64,000 nt of DNA from a virus. The position numbers and the translations under genes are program-made. Location: positions 62,001 to 126,000 of IMG/VR virus record IMGVR_UViG_3300042888_001941. One strand, written 5' to 3'. Below, one piece after another: positions 57,315-64,000 of this stretch (the stretch's first letter is position 1; every line of letters starts with the position of its first letter). The notes beneath the pieces were generated by a model. It saw only the letters and a list, made by a program, of their open reading frames with translations. It made no database searches and was not told the origin of the DNA.

Positions 57315-58574
57315 TTACGCTTCTCTTACAAGTAATACCGTGCCATTAGTTGTTCCCGAGCTTGCGCCTGAAGTGGGTTCAGTCTGTGTAATTCTTATGT
57401 TACGAGCAGCTTCTTGGCTTTCACCAGCGGCTCCATCAATGATAACGCCATTAGCGTTAATTCTTACTCCGTGAGTGCCTTGATTGAGCGCAATAGTAGT
57501 ACTACTCATTGAAAAAGTAAGCGCTGTAGACGTTCCTCCTTGTAGAAAAATGCCATTTGGAGTGACACTTGACTCATTTCCGTAAATCTGCATATTTGCT
57601 CCAGCGCCGATTGAAGAACCAGGAGCGTAAAAAAATATGGTGTGTGAACTGACAGAAATTACTCCTGGAGCAGTGCCACTTCCGTAAAAAAGCATATTAT
57701 TAGCTGAAGTAGAATTTAGCTCAATGCGCGGAGTAGTTGATTCATTCGCTGTTCGTATAATTCCACCAGTGATAGTTGCACCGCTAATAGTACTTCCGCT
57801 TTGAATACTGCCCTTAAACACAGCAGCCCCTGTAGATGCGCTAATAGAAAATGTTGCACCAGTACTAGAATTAGTACTTGTCGCATCAAAACCAGCAATT
57901 CCTGCAGAGTTCATAACAATACGTGCGCCAGTTGTTGCTGACGCCCCTGAGTAGACAGTTATACCGTTAGTGTTTACAGCAGTTATTTGATTACTAGCAT
58001 TTACAATCGTGTCCGCGCTTGGCTGAAGCGACGCTATTGCCGCATTGTACGCAGACTGCGCCGCAGCTGAAGCAGCCGCAGAGTCCTGGGTTAAAGACCA
58101 AGCTGTGCCATCCCAAGTATAAAGTTTATCATTATCATTAGTGTCAATCCACATATCACCTACTTCGTAGGTTCCACCTGTCGGTTGAGCGTCTTGATAA
58201 TACGTAGAATTTTTTTCGTCTGCTGTTGCTTGAGCTACAGGATCCGTGATGAAGACGTAATCTTCAAGGTTTTCGCTGTATACTTTCTGTCCGCCTGTAT
58301 CAGGGTCAACAACGGTTGTTCCTTCTTTTAAGATATCTGGGTCAGTGCCAGAAACTACAGTCGTGCCAAAGGACACTTCAGTAGGCGTCACACCATCAAC
58401 AACAATATTCTTTGCTACAACAGTGCGGTACTTAATTTTTTCAGCGGTAACAACGTTTCTTTTTAGTCGCTTAGCGCCTGGGCGCTTTTCGACAACGCGA
58501 ATCCGACGCTCTACGTCTGATACAACCTTACCAATCGTCTTACGACGTCTGCGTCTGCTAGCCAATCTTGTCAA
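57315..58574 (-). CDS. Minor tail protein
   Basis: A 419-residue protein. Residues 1-40 are basic (Arg-Arg-Arg-Arg-Lys near the start). A module with Gly-Asp-Met-Trp-Ile-Asp-Thr-Asn-Asp-Asn-Asp ... Leu-Tyr-Thr-Trp-Asp-Gly-Thr-Ala-Trp (about 140-165) is of the type seen in the collagen-like fibres. An Ala-rich helix follows, then a repetitive beta region with Gly/Ser/Thr. Its place between the Gp37-like gene and the Ig-domain gene indicates a tail-tip or side-fibre component. It overlaps the upstream gene by 17 bases. Confidence 0.75.
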   Translation of the reverse strand: MTRLASRRRRRKTIGKVVSDVERRIRVVEKRPGAKRLKRNVVTAEKIKYRTVVAKNIVVDGVTPTEVSFGTTVVSGTDPDILKEGTTVVDPDTGGQKVYSENLEDYVFITDPVAQATADEKNSTYYQDAQPTGGTYEVGDMWIDTNDNDKLYTWDGTAWSLTQDSAAASAAAQSAYNAAIASLQPSADTIVNASNQITAVNTNGITVYSGASATTGARIVMNSAGIAGFDATSTNSSTGATFSISASTGAAVFKGSIQSGSTISGATITGGIIRTANESTTPRIELNSTSANNMLFYGSGTAPGVISVSSHTIFFYAPGSSIGAGANMQIYGNESSVTPNGIFLQGGTSTALTFSMSSTTIALNQGTHGVRINANGVIIDGAAGESQEAARNIRITQTEPTSGASSGTTNGTVLLVREA

Positions 58575-60762
58575 CCTCCGGCTCTGTTACAAGAAGGAGC
58601 TGTACCGTTTCAGGAAAGCTTGGAACATCTGGAACTGACACCTTATATCCATCAATTTTTCTTACAAGAACTGTATCGCGTGGCTCGAGGTCGCTGCCAA
58701 GACGCATTCTTACAAACTCGTCTTCAACTACGATAGAGCACCAGTCTCCAGGTGCGTACTCACCAATCTTAGGAGATAAAGAGCCATTTACGCTAACTGA
58801 AATATCAGAGATAGGCGTGCGCATCTCTGCAAGATATCTTTGCGCGTGGTCGTATAGCGCTTCTTCATCACTTTCATCGTTACGTGATTCTTCTTGGTCA
58901 ATAAGAGGCCAGCCATCAGCCAAAAGATCCGTCGCGCTAGCGACAGCGTACGGTTGACTTGCGTCTTCTCCAAGATCTGAGTCATTTCCAACAACAAAGA
59001 AGCGTGTTGCAGAGTCTTCTGCGTTCTCTTCCATCGTCATGCTAATAATACTGCCTGGGTACTCGAACACAAGCTTGTCTGCACCAAAACGACTAATAGG
59101 CGATACTTCTCCTTCTGTAGGAGGGTCTGGAAAGTCAATAGCCATTAGCACAAACTCACGAGCGAACACGGGAATGTTTCCAACGTACTCTAGGTGGCAG
59201 TCAATACGATACTCAAAACCTTTAACAGTGTCTGAGTACTCGTCAAGTGCTTCTCCAACATTCTTAAGCTCAAAGCCACGGTAAGAAGTATTAGGAACGT
59301 TTTCTCCGCTATACTCATCGGTAGAATAATAAATGTCAATATCAGAGTTACCAGGGAACGGGCCATACGTCCCAACGGATACAGTAGGAGTTACAGTTGC
59401 TGTAGCTCCAGTGACTGCAGTCTGTGGCATGTCAGTATCAGCAAGATCAAAGGTAAATGTGGTTGATGTAGGGGTCTCAACAATTACATGAGATGTGTCA
59501 AACACGGTAACTGGCACCTGTACAACAAGAGATCCTGTAGGCGAGACTGCAGTTGAAGGGACATTAGATGCTTGTTTAGCGTACGTCAACGTAGTAGTAG
59601 AAGGAACGTTGTCGATGTAGTAAACACCGTTGAATGTAGAATCAACTCCGGATATGGTAATGGTGTCGCCTATGTTTGCCCCATGAGCAGTAGACGTAGT
59701 TATTGTTGCAATATTAGCAGTTAATTGCTTATTACTGATTGCCACAGCCGACCCGTCTACGCCAGAGATGACAACAGTGTCTCCAATGCTAAAACCGTGC
59801 GCAGCTGACGTTGTAATTTTTCCAATAAAGTCAGTAATACTTTTAAAGGTAACTGTCTTTGTTGACGCACTAAGCGCTGTAGAGGAGACGTTGCTAGCGG
59901 TAATGTTTGTAGTAAACGTGGTAGCAGTAGGCGTAGCTACAACGTCATGAACTCCATTGAATGTAGAGTCAACGTTAAACATGGTCACAGTCTGCGTAGG
60001 TATTAGACCGTGAGGAGATGCAGTAGTTAGTGTAGCAATGTTGCTCGTAAGAGCTTTATTTGTAATAGCGATATCAGTTCTTAGCGCAGGCTCTATCTCT
60101 GTGTTAGGAAAGGTGATGCCGCTAAAGTCGCTAAGTATCTCGTCAATGAGCTGGCGTACGTAGTCGTATGTATCTACACGAACGTAGACAGTTACATCGA
60201 TGTACTCGCCATTAGGAATTCCAGACGAGGCAATTGTGAACTGATCTGTCCCGTTAGCAGTGGACACAGTGTAGTAGTCATTATGCTCGTACATGTCTGT
60301 TGTAGAAAAAACAAGGCGCACAGGAGATCCTACAGGAAAGTCATACTCTAAGTTCTGTAATGTTACAGTTGCGGTTCCGCTTGATACGACAACGTCAGCT
60401 CCAAAGTCGTGAGTCCAAGTCTTCCATATGTTGCGGTGGTGAAGATAGCTTGTAAACTCTGAGCCGTTTACACTCAATGTTCTTTCAAGAACATCGTATG
60501 AGCGACTCCATATGATGCCACCCCAGATGCACACTTGGTCACGCACAATGTAGAGACCAGTCTTACCTGGCATTGTGCTATTATAAAGATCCATATGAGC
60601 AGTCTCCGGGATAACTGGGATAGTCCCACTAAATGAGCCAGCAGCCTTAATAGATCTCTCAAAGCTAACGCTGCGGAATGGAATTTCAGCAAGCACTGTA
60701 TTGCTGAGCAGGTCAGTAGTAAAGTACCTGTACTCTGCGGACGTGCCGTCTGTCGCTGCCAT
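58558..60762 (-). CDS. Tail protein, ReqiPepy6 Gp37-like
   Basis: A 734-residue protein. The N-terminus (Pro-Phe-Arg-Ser-Val-Ser-Phe-Glu-Arg, Gly-Ser-Phe-Ser-Gly-Thr-Ile-Pro) and the C-terminal part (Gly-Asp-Trp-Cys-Ser-Ile-Val-Val-Glu) match the Gp37-like tail family of actinophages, a baseplate-hub type protein after Dit. The middle (about 230-475) appears to carry an insertion of repeated modules with Val-Asp-Ser-Thr-Phe-Asn-Gly, also found in the 16208 fibre and the Dit-like protein. AAGGAT precedes the ATG. Confidence 0.8.
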   Translation of the reverse strand: MAATDGTSAEYRYFTTDLLSNTVLAEIPFRSVSFERSIKAAGSFSGTIPVIPETAHMDLYNSTMPGKTGLYIVRDQVCIWGGIIWSRSYDVLERTLSVNGSEFTSYLHHRNIWKTWTHDFGADVVVSSGTATVTLQNLEYDFPVGSPVRLVFSTTDMYEHNDYYTVSTANGTDQFTIASSGIPNGEYIDVTVYVRVDTYDYVRQLIDEILSDFSGITFPNTEIEPALRTDIAITNKALTSNIATLTTASPHGLIPTQTVTMFNVDSTFNGVHDVVATPTATTFTTNITASNVSSTALSASTKTVTFKSITDFIGKITTSAAHGFSIGDTVVISGVDGSAVAISNKQLTANIATITTSTAHGANIGDTITISGVDSTFNGVYYIDNVPSTTTLTYAKQASNVPSTAVSPTGSLVVQVPVTVFDTSHVIVETPTSTTFTFDLADTDMPQTAVTGATATVTPTVSVGTYGPFPGNSDIDIYYSTDEYSGENVPNTSYRGFELKNVGEALDEYSDTVKGFEYRIDCHLEYVGNIPVFAREFVLMAIDFPDPPTEGEVSPISRFGADKLVFEYPGSIISMTMEENAEDSATRFFVVGNDSDLGEDASQPYAVASATDLLADGWPLIDQEESRNDESDEEALYDHAQRYLAEMRTPISDISVSVNGSLSPKIGEYAPGDWCSIVVEDEFVRMRLGSDLEPRDTVLVRKIDGYKVSVPDVPSFPETVQLLLVTEPEVDKIG

Positions 60763-60803
60763 TATTTATCCTTCGTCGTAAAAGTCGTTGAAACTATTGT
60801 ATT

Positions 60804-62441
60804 CTATCCGAGCCAAGCTGAGCGGTAAAAAACTTCAAGAACTGCTGTCGAATTTGCGTTGCCATCATCATAGAAGCTAAACACATTGTCGCCTGGCGCA
60901 AGAAGAATCCACTCTGAAAGTACGTCAATTAACCCGCGCTTTCCAATCGCATCTCCGTTAAGTGCAACCTCGTGCTCTCGTGTGTCAACTTCAAGAATGT
61001 CAGGGCCAAACGTAACTGTGCCAGAAGCTCCAGTTGATGAAACGTTATTTGCTGTCTTAGCGTACGTTAGGGTTGTTGTAGTTGGAACTGTAAGAATTGT
61101 GAACGTGCCATTGAACGTAGAGTCCACACCTGAAACAACGATTTGATCTCCAGCAAGAAGCCCGTGCGCAGAAGATGTAGTCAACGTCGCAATATTGCTT
61201 GCAAGAGCTTTGTTAGAAACCGTAGGCGTAAGAACTCCGCGAAGGGATCCAATAATAGTGACTAACTCATCGGTGGTTCTATTGAATATAGAAGCGGGTC
61301 CAGTCAGTGGGCCAGTAACTTGAAGAACTACTGACGCATACGCTGTGCCAGTGTTTGTCACCGTGCCAGCCCCGCTTGCAGCAGGAGACACGCTTTCTCC
61401 AGGAATAGTCACTGAACGATAGCCTAACTCATGCGCCTCGTACCATTCGTACTTTAGAGGGTCTGGAGCCTTTAGTCCAATAGAGAACTCTGTGCGCCCA
61501 CGTGCATTTACGGTCCTAATCTCCGGGCGCCCTGAGAGACGAACGTAGGACGCCTTGGTAGGGTTTTCATTGGTGCGTAGCCAATCGCCAACGTATACTA
61601 AATCTGTGTTCTTAATGAGCTTGTCACGAGCTGCGGCAACCTGCGAGGCACTAGGGGTGATAAACACTCCGTTAAGTGTAATTACGCGTGCGTTATAACG
61701 TCCACGTACATCGTACGAGCCATCACCGTATCCGCGAGGAATATCACGAACCTCTGGCTCGGGGTGCGTCCACCAACCTTCAATATCTGTGCAAACCCAG
61801 ACAACACCGTCTTCATCAATTGTGTTAAGAACAAGGCTACCAAGAGAGATGTCAGCGTTAAGCTGCATACCTGTAATCTTAGGAAACGGAACTGGGCTAA
61901 GACCCTTATTAACTGCTGTTGTTTCATACGCCTGCGTTACATCGTCAAAGTATTCTTCAACGTAAGAATTAGCCTCGAAAAGAATGGCGTCAAGCAAAAA
62001 CTTCTTAGATACTGTCCCTGCTGTAGGCTGAACTACTGAGATAAGTGCAGCCACAGCGTTAGCAGGAGACGTAAACACACCGCCAAGGCGAGTCCAGTCT
62101 ATTCCGTTAACAATTTCAATGGAGGTAGTGTTTGAAGTAGATATAAGTGATCCGCCGCTGACAGCGGTGTACCAGGCAACATTGATTCTAAGTGTGCCAG
62201 TCTCTGAGTCTGCTGGAACTTTCACGTACGCAGATACTGCGTACGAGGTTGAAGCTGACACCGCGATTCGTGATGCAGTAACCGCACCTGAGTCTGACGC
62301 TGCAGCCTTTGTTACCTCAAGGCAGGAGGAGCCAAAGAAAGCGTCATAGGTAACACGCGCAATAGTACTTGAGCCAGTTAGTGACCAGCCTGTTGTATTT
62401 GTCTTAAAGGATGGATTAACAATTAGGTTAGTTCTAGCCAT
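60804..62441 (-). CDS. Distal tail (Dit)-like protein with carbohydrate-binding module
   Basis: A 545-residue protein. Residues 1-160 resemble a CBM4/9-type module (Arg-Thr-Asn-Leu-Ile-Val-Asn-Pro-Ser-Phe, Gly-Trp). The middle (190-360) has Dit features (Arg-Gly-Tyr-Gly-Asp-Gly-Ser-Tyr-Asp, Gly-Arg-Tyr-Asn-Ala-Arg, Leu-Lys-Ala-Pro-Asp-Pro-Leu-Lys-Tyr). A Val-Asp-Ser-Thr-Phe-Asn-Gly module lies near 435-475. I chose the ATG at 62441, preceded by GGAGGTG, over a longer reading inside the tape-measure gene. It links tail tube and tip and may bind host sugars. Confidence 0.82.
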   Translation of the reverse strand: MARTNLIVNPSFKTNTTGWSLTGSSTIARVTYDAFFGSSCLEVTKAAASDSGAVTASRIAVSASTSYAVSAYVKVPADSETGTLRINVAWYTAVSGGSLISTSNTTSIEIVNGIDWTRLGGVFTSPANAVAALISVVQPTAGTVSKKFLLDAILFEANSYVEEYFDDVTQAYETTAVNKGLSPVPFPKITGMQLNADISLGSLVLNTIDEDGVVWVCTDIEGWWTHPEPEVRDIPRGYGDGSYDVRGRYNARVITLNGVFITPSASQVAAARDKLIKNTDLVYVGDWLRTNENPTKASYVRLSGRPEIRTVNARGRTEFSIGLKAPDPLKYEWYEAHELGYRSVTIPGESVSPAASGAGTVTNTGTAYASVVLQVTGPLTGPASIFNRTTDELVTIIGSLRGVLTPTVSNKALASNIATLTTSSAHGLLAGDQIVVSGVDSTFNGTFTILTVPTTTTLTYAKTANNVSSTGASGTVTFGPDILEVDTREHEVALNGDAIGKRGLIDVLSEWILLAPGDNVFSFYDDGNANSTAVLEVFYRSAWLG

Positions 62442-62442
62442 G

Positions 62443-64000
62443 CTATGCACCTCCACGGCGTAGTTGGAATGCGATCTGGCGTGAAACCATATTAGCAAGC
62501 TCTGATTCGTTCATACCTTGCGATGGGTATACGTTAATTGTCATTCCTCCTCCGCCACCAGAAAGCATCTGAATCATTGCCTTATCACGCTTTGATAATC
62601 CGTCTGGGTCAAGAGGCTCTACACGCTCTGCACGACCAGCTTCTCCGATACGTGCAAGAGTTCCACCAACAGAAGGAGAAATAATTCCGCCTTCTGCAAG
62701 CGCTGGGAATCCTAATGTAAAACTTGGAAGAGTCTTACCAAGTATAGTTGCTCCACCAATTTTTAGTTTTTTAGGCGCTACGTTTAGATTCCACCACTGC
62801 TTGGCGTTGTTCCATGCATTTTTTAGTCCGTCAATTAGCCCGTTCCAGACGTTGCCTAGTATCGCTTTCATGCTCGCGACAAAGTTTCTAGCTGATGTTT
62901 TAATATTTTCCCAGTTTTGCGCAATAGAAATAACTGCTCTTCCAATAGGGCCGGTAAGCGCTCCTATTACTGCAACCCAGTTTGCTTTTACCCAACCAAT
63001 AAAACCTGTAATAATTTCTTTTACCTTTGCAAATGCTGCATCTACCGCTGTTCTAAACGCTTCGCTATTCTTATAAAGAAGAGCAAATCCCGCTATAAGG
63101 AGTCCAATTGCAAGAAGAATAGCTCCAACAGGGTTAGCGGCCAAGGCAAGACCGAACACTCGTAAAGCAGCAGCTCCGCCTTTTACTGCCGTAACAAACG
63201 CTCCACCAAGAGCCTTTGCAAGAGCAAGTAGCCCTCCGCCTACCGCTTTAAAGGCGGCAGCGCTCATGGCGTAAAGTTTTGCAGTGAATCCACCAGTTGT
63301 TAAAGTTGCTAATCTCTGAATACCAGTAAGTTTTCCTATGGTGCTTGCTAAGAAAATAATGTTTCCAGCAACAACCTTAAATCCAAACGCGGCAGCGCCA
63401 AATGCCAAGCCAAGTGCGCTAAATGTTCCAAATATTTTTGCTAAAAAGTCAAAAGCTGCTTTTACTGCTGGAATTGCTAAAAAGGTATTTAATGAGCTCA
63501 GCAAAGCGTTTAGAGTATTAAAGAAAGCAGTTATGCCGCCAGAAGAAGTAGTAAGCTCTGCAAAACGAATAAACGAAACTATAAAGGTTGCAAGAGCTGG
63601 GCCACCAGCATTAAGCTCCTTAAGAAGACCGCCAAATGAAGGAGCTGCTGTTTTAAGTATGTCAAAGAACTTTTTAACATTAGGATCTGCACCAGCCTTA
63701 AGAATCTCTTTTATAAACGCGCCAATGGACCCTAAGACTGCCTTAGAGTTTTCAGCCGTGCCTTTAAAGTAATCAGATAGCGCAGTTTGTCCTTCAATAC
63801 TCCCAGAAAACTTTTCAAACTCTGCTGTGACGTCCTTAAAGTACTCGATGAGGATGTACCCGCCACCGCCAGGTGTAAAGTTTGCCCTGACAATATTGAC
63901 AATTCCACTAATAGCATTTCCAAAAACTTCACCAATTTTTGCTGCTATATCTCCAGCCTTGTTGAAAAACTTTTCTAGCTCTCCATTTGCCTCAGCGGTG
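62443..64000 (-). CDS. Tape-measure protein, C-terminal part (5' end outside window)
   Basis: The frame is open from the stop at 62443 to the right edge, so at least 518 C-terminal residues are present and the start lies outside. It is Ala/Gly/Lys-rich and mostly helical, with hydrophobic segments (Ala-Leu-Gly-Leu-Ala-Phe-Gly-Ala-Ala-Ala-Phe-Gly and Ala-Ile-Leu-Leu-Ala-Ile-Gly-Leu-Leu-Ile-Ala-Gly). The C-terminus ends Ala-Phe-Gln-Leu-Arg-Arg-Gly-Gly-Ala. This is typical of siphovirus tape-measure proteins that set tail length and form a membrane channel. A TTG at 63504 would give a false short gene. Confidence 0.88.
   Translation of the reverse strand, partial: TAEANGELEKFFNKAGDIAAKIGEVFGNAISGIVNIVRANFTPGGGGYILIEYFKDVTAEFEKFSGSIEGQTALSDYFKGTAENSKAVLGSIGAFIKEILKAGADPNVKKFFDILKTAAPSFGGLLKELNAGGPALATFIVSFIRFAELTTSSGGITAFFNTLNALLSSLNTFLAIPAVKAAFDFLAKIFGTFSALGLAFGAAAFGFKVVAGNIIFLASTIGKLTGIQRLATLTTGGFTAKLYAMSAAAFKAVGGGLLALAKALGGAFVTAVKGGAAALRVFGLALAANPVGAILLAIGLLIAGFALLYKNSEAFRTAVDAAFAKVKEIITGFIGWVKANWVAVIGALTGPIGRAVISIAQNWENIKTSARNFVASMKAILGNVWNGLIDGLKNAWNNAKQWWNLNVAPKKLKIGGATILGKTLPSFTLGFPALAEGGIISPSVGGTLARIGEAGRAERVEPLDPDGLSKRDKAMIQMLSGGGGGMTINVYPSQGMNESELANMVSRQIAFQLRRGGA

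Noticed and set aside
62443-63504. A complete short tail gene starting at the TTG at 63504
   Set aside because: The same frame stays open to the window edge, so this is the C-terminal part of a longer tape-measure gene.

Overview
The window is one piece of a tailed double-stranded DNA phage genome, most probably a siphovirus of an actinobacterium. It carries a tape-measure gene followed by Dit-like and Gp37-like tail genes, a family A DNA polymerase, a D5-type primase-helicase and a CHAP endolysin. It also encodes a WhiB-type regulator, a family essentially confined to Actinobacteria and their phages. Base composition looks moderate (not computed). That would fit a low-GC actinobacterium, such as a freshwater lineage, better than Streptomyces or Mycobacterium, but this is inference. 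No capsid, portal, large terminase, tRNA, CRISPR array or reverse transcriptase was found. The tape-measure gene runs off the right edge, so the genome continues. No gene-free stretch exceeds about 230 bases.

Layout. 0.06-2.8 kb holds small flanking genes, a secreted repeat protein and a reverse-strand glycine-rich fibre gene. 3-9.5 kb (+) holds a long collagen-like fibre, a small serine recombinase and two glycine-rich fibre genes, ending at a strong bidirectional terminator. 9.7-13.8 kb (-) holds primase-helicase, a secreted HNH nuclease and the endolysin. 14-16 kb (+) holds a membrane protein, a helix-turn-helix protein and a metallophosphoesterase. 16.2-35 kb (+) is a very large fibre locus: three more long collagen-like fibres, then three repeated cassettes of beta-domain and glycine-rich adhesin genes. 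35-36.9 kb (+) holds two glycosyltransferases. 36.9-53.7 kb (-) is the regulatory, nucleotide-metabolism, replication and recombination block. 53.8-55.6 kb (-) holds two 2-oxoglutarate oxygenases and small proteins. 55.7-64 kb (-) is the tail tip region ending in the tape measure.

How the genes work together. Two ideas stand out. First, the thymidylate-synthase-family enzyme has Asp at the position that makes T4 gp42 a dCMP hydroxymethylase. It lies with a dNMP kinase, dCMP deaminase, MazG/dUTPase-like pyrophosphatase, DNA polymerase and two unusual GT-B-like glycosyltransferases. This is a plausible T4-like pathway for glycosylated 5-hydroxymethylcytosine DNA. Second, four collagen-like fibres with Thr in most Y positions share the genome with two further glycosyltransferases and two prolyl-hydroxylase-like oxygenases. 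This suggests a phage-encoded fibre-modification system. Several small genes also appear to be transcribed from leaderless promoters sharing one architecture (TGnTAnnAT or TAnnAT, 5-6 bases, ATG).
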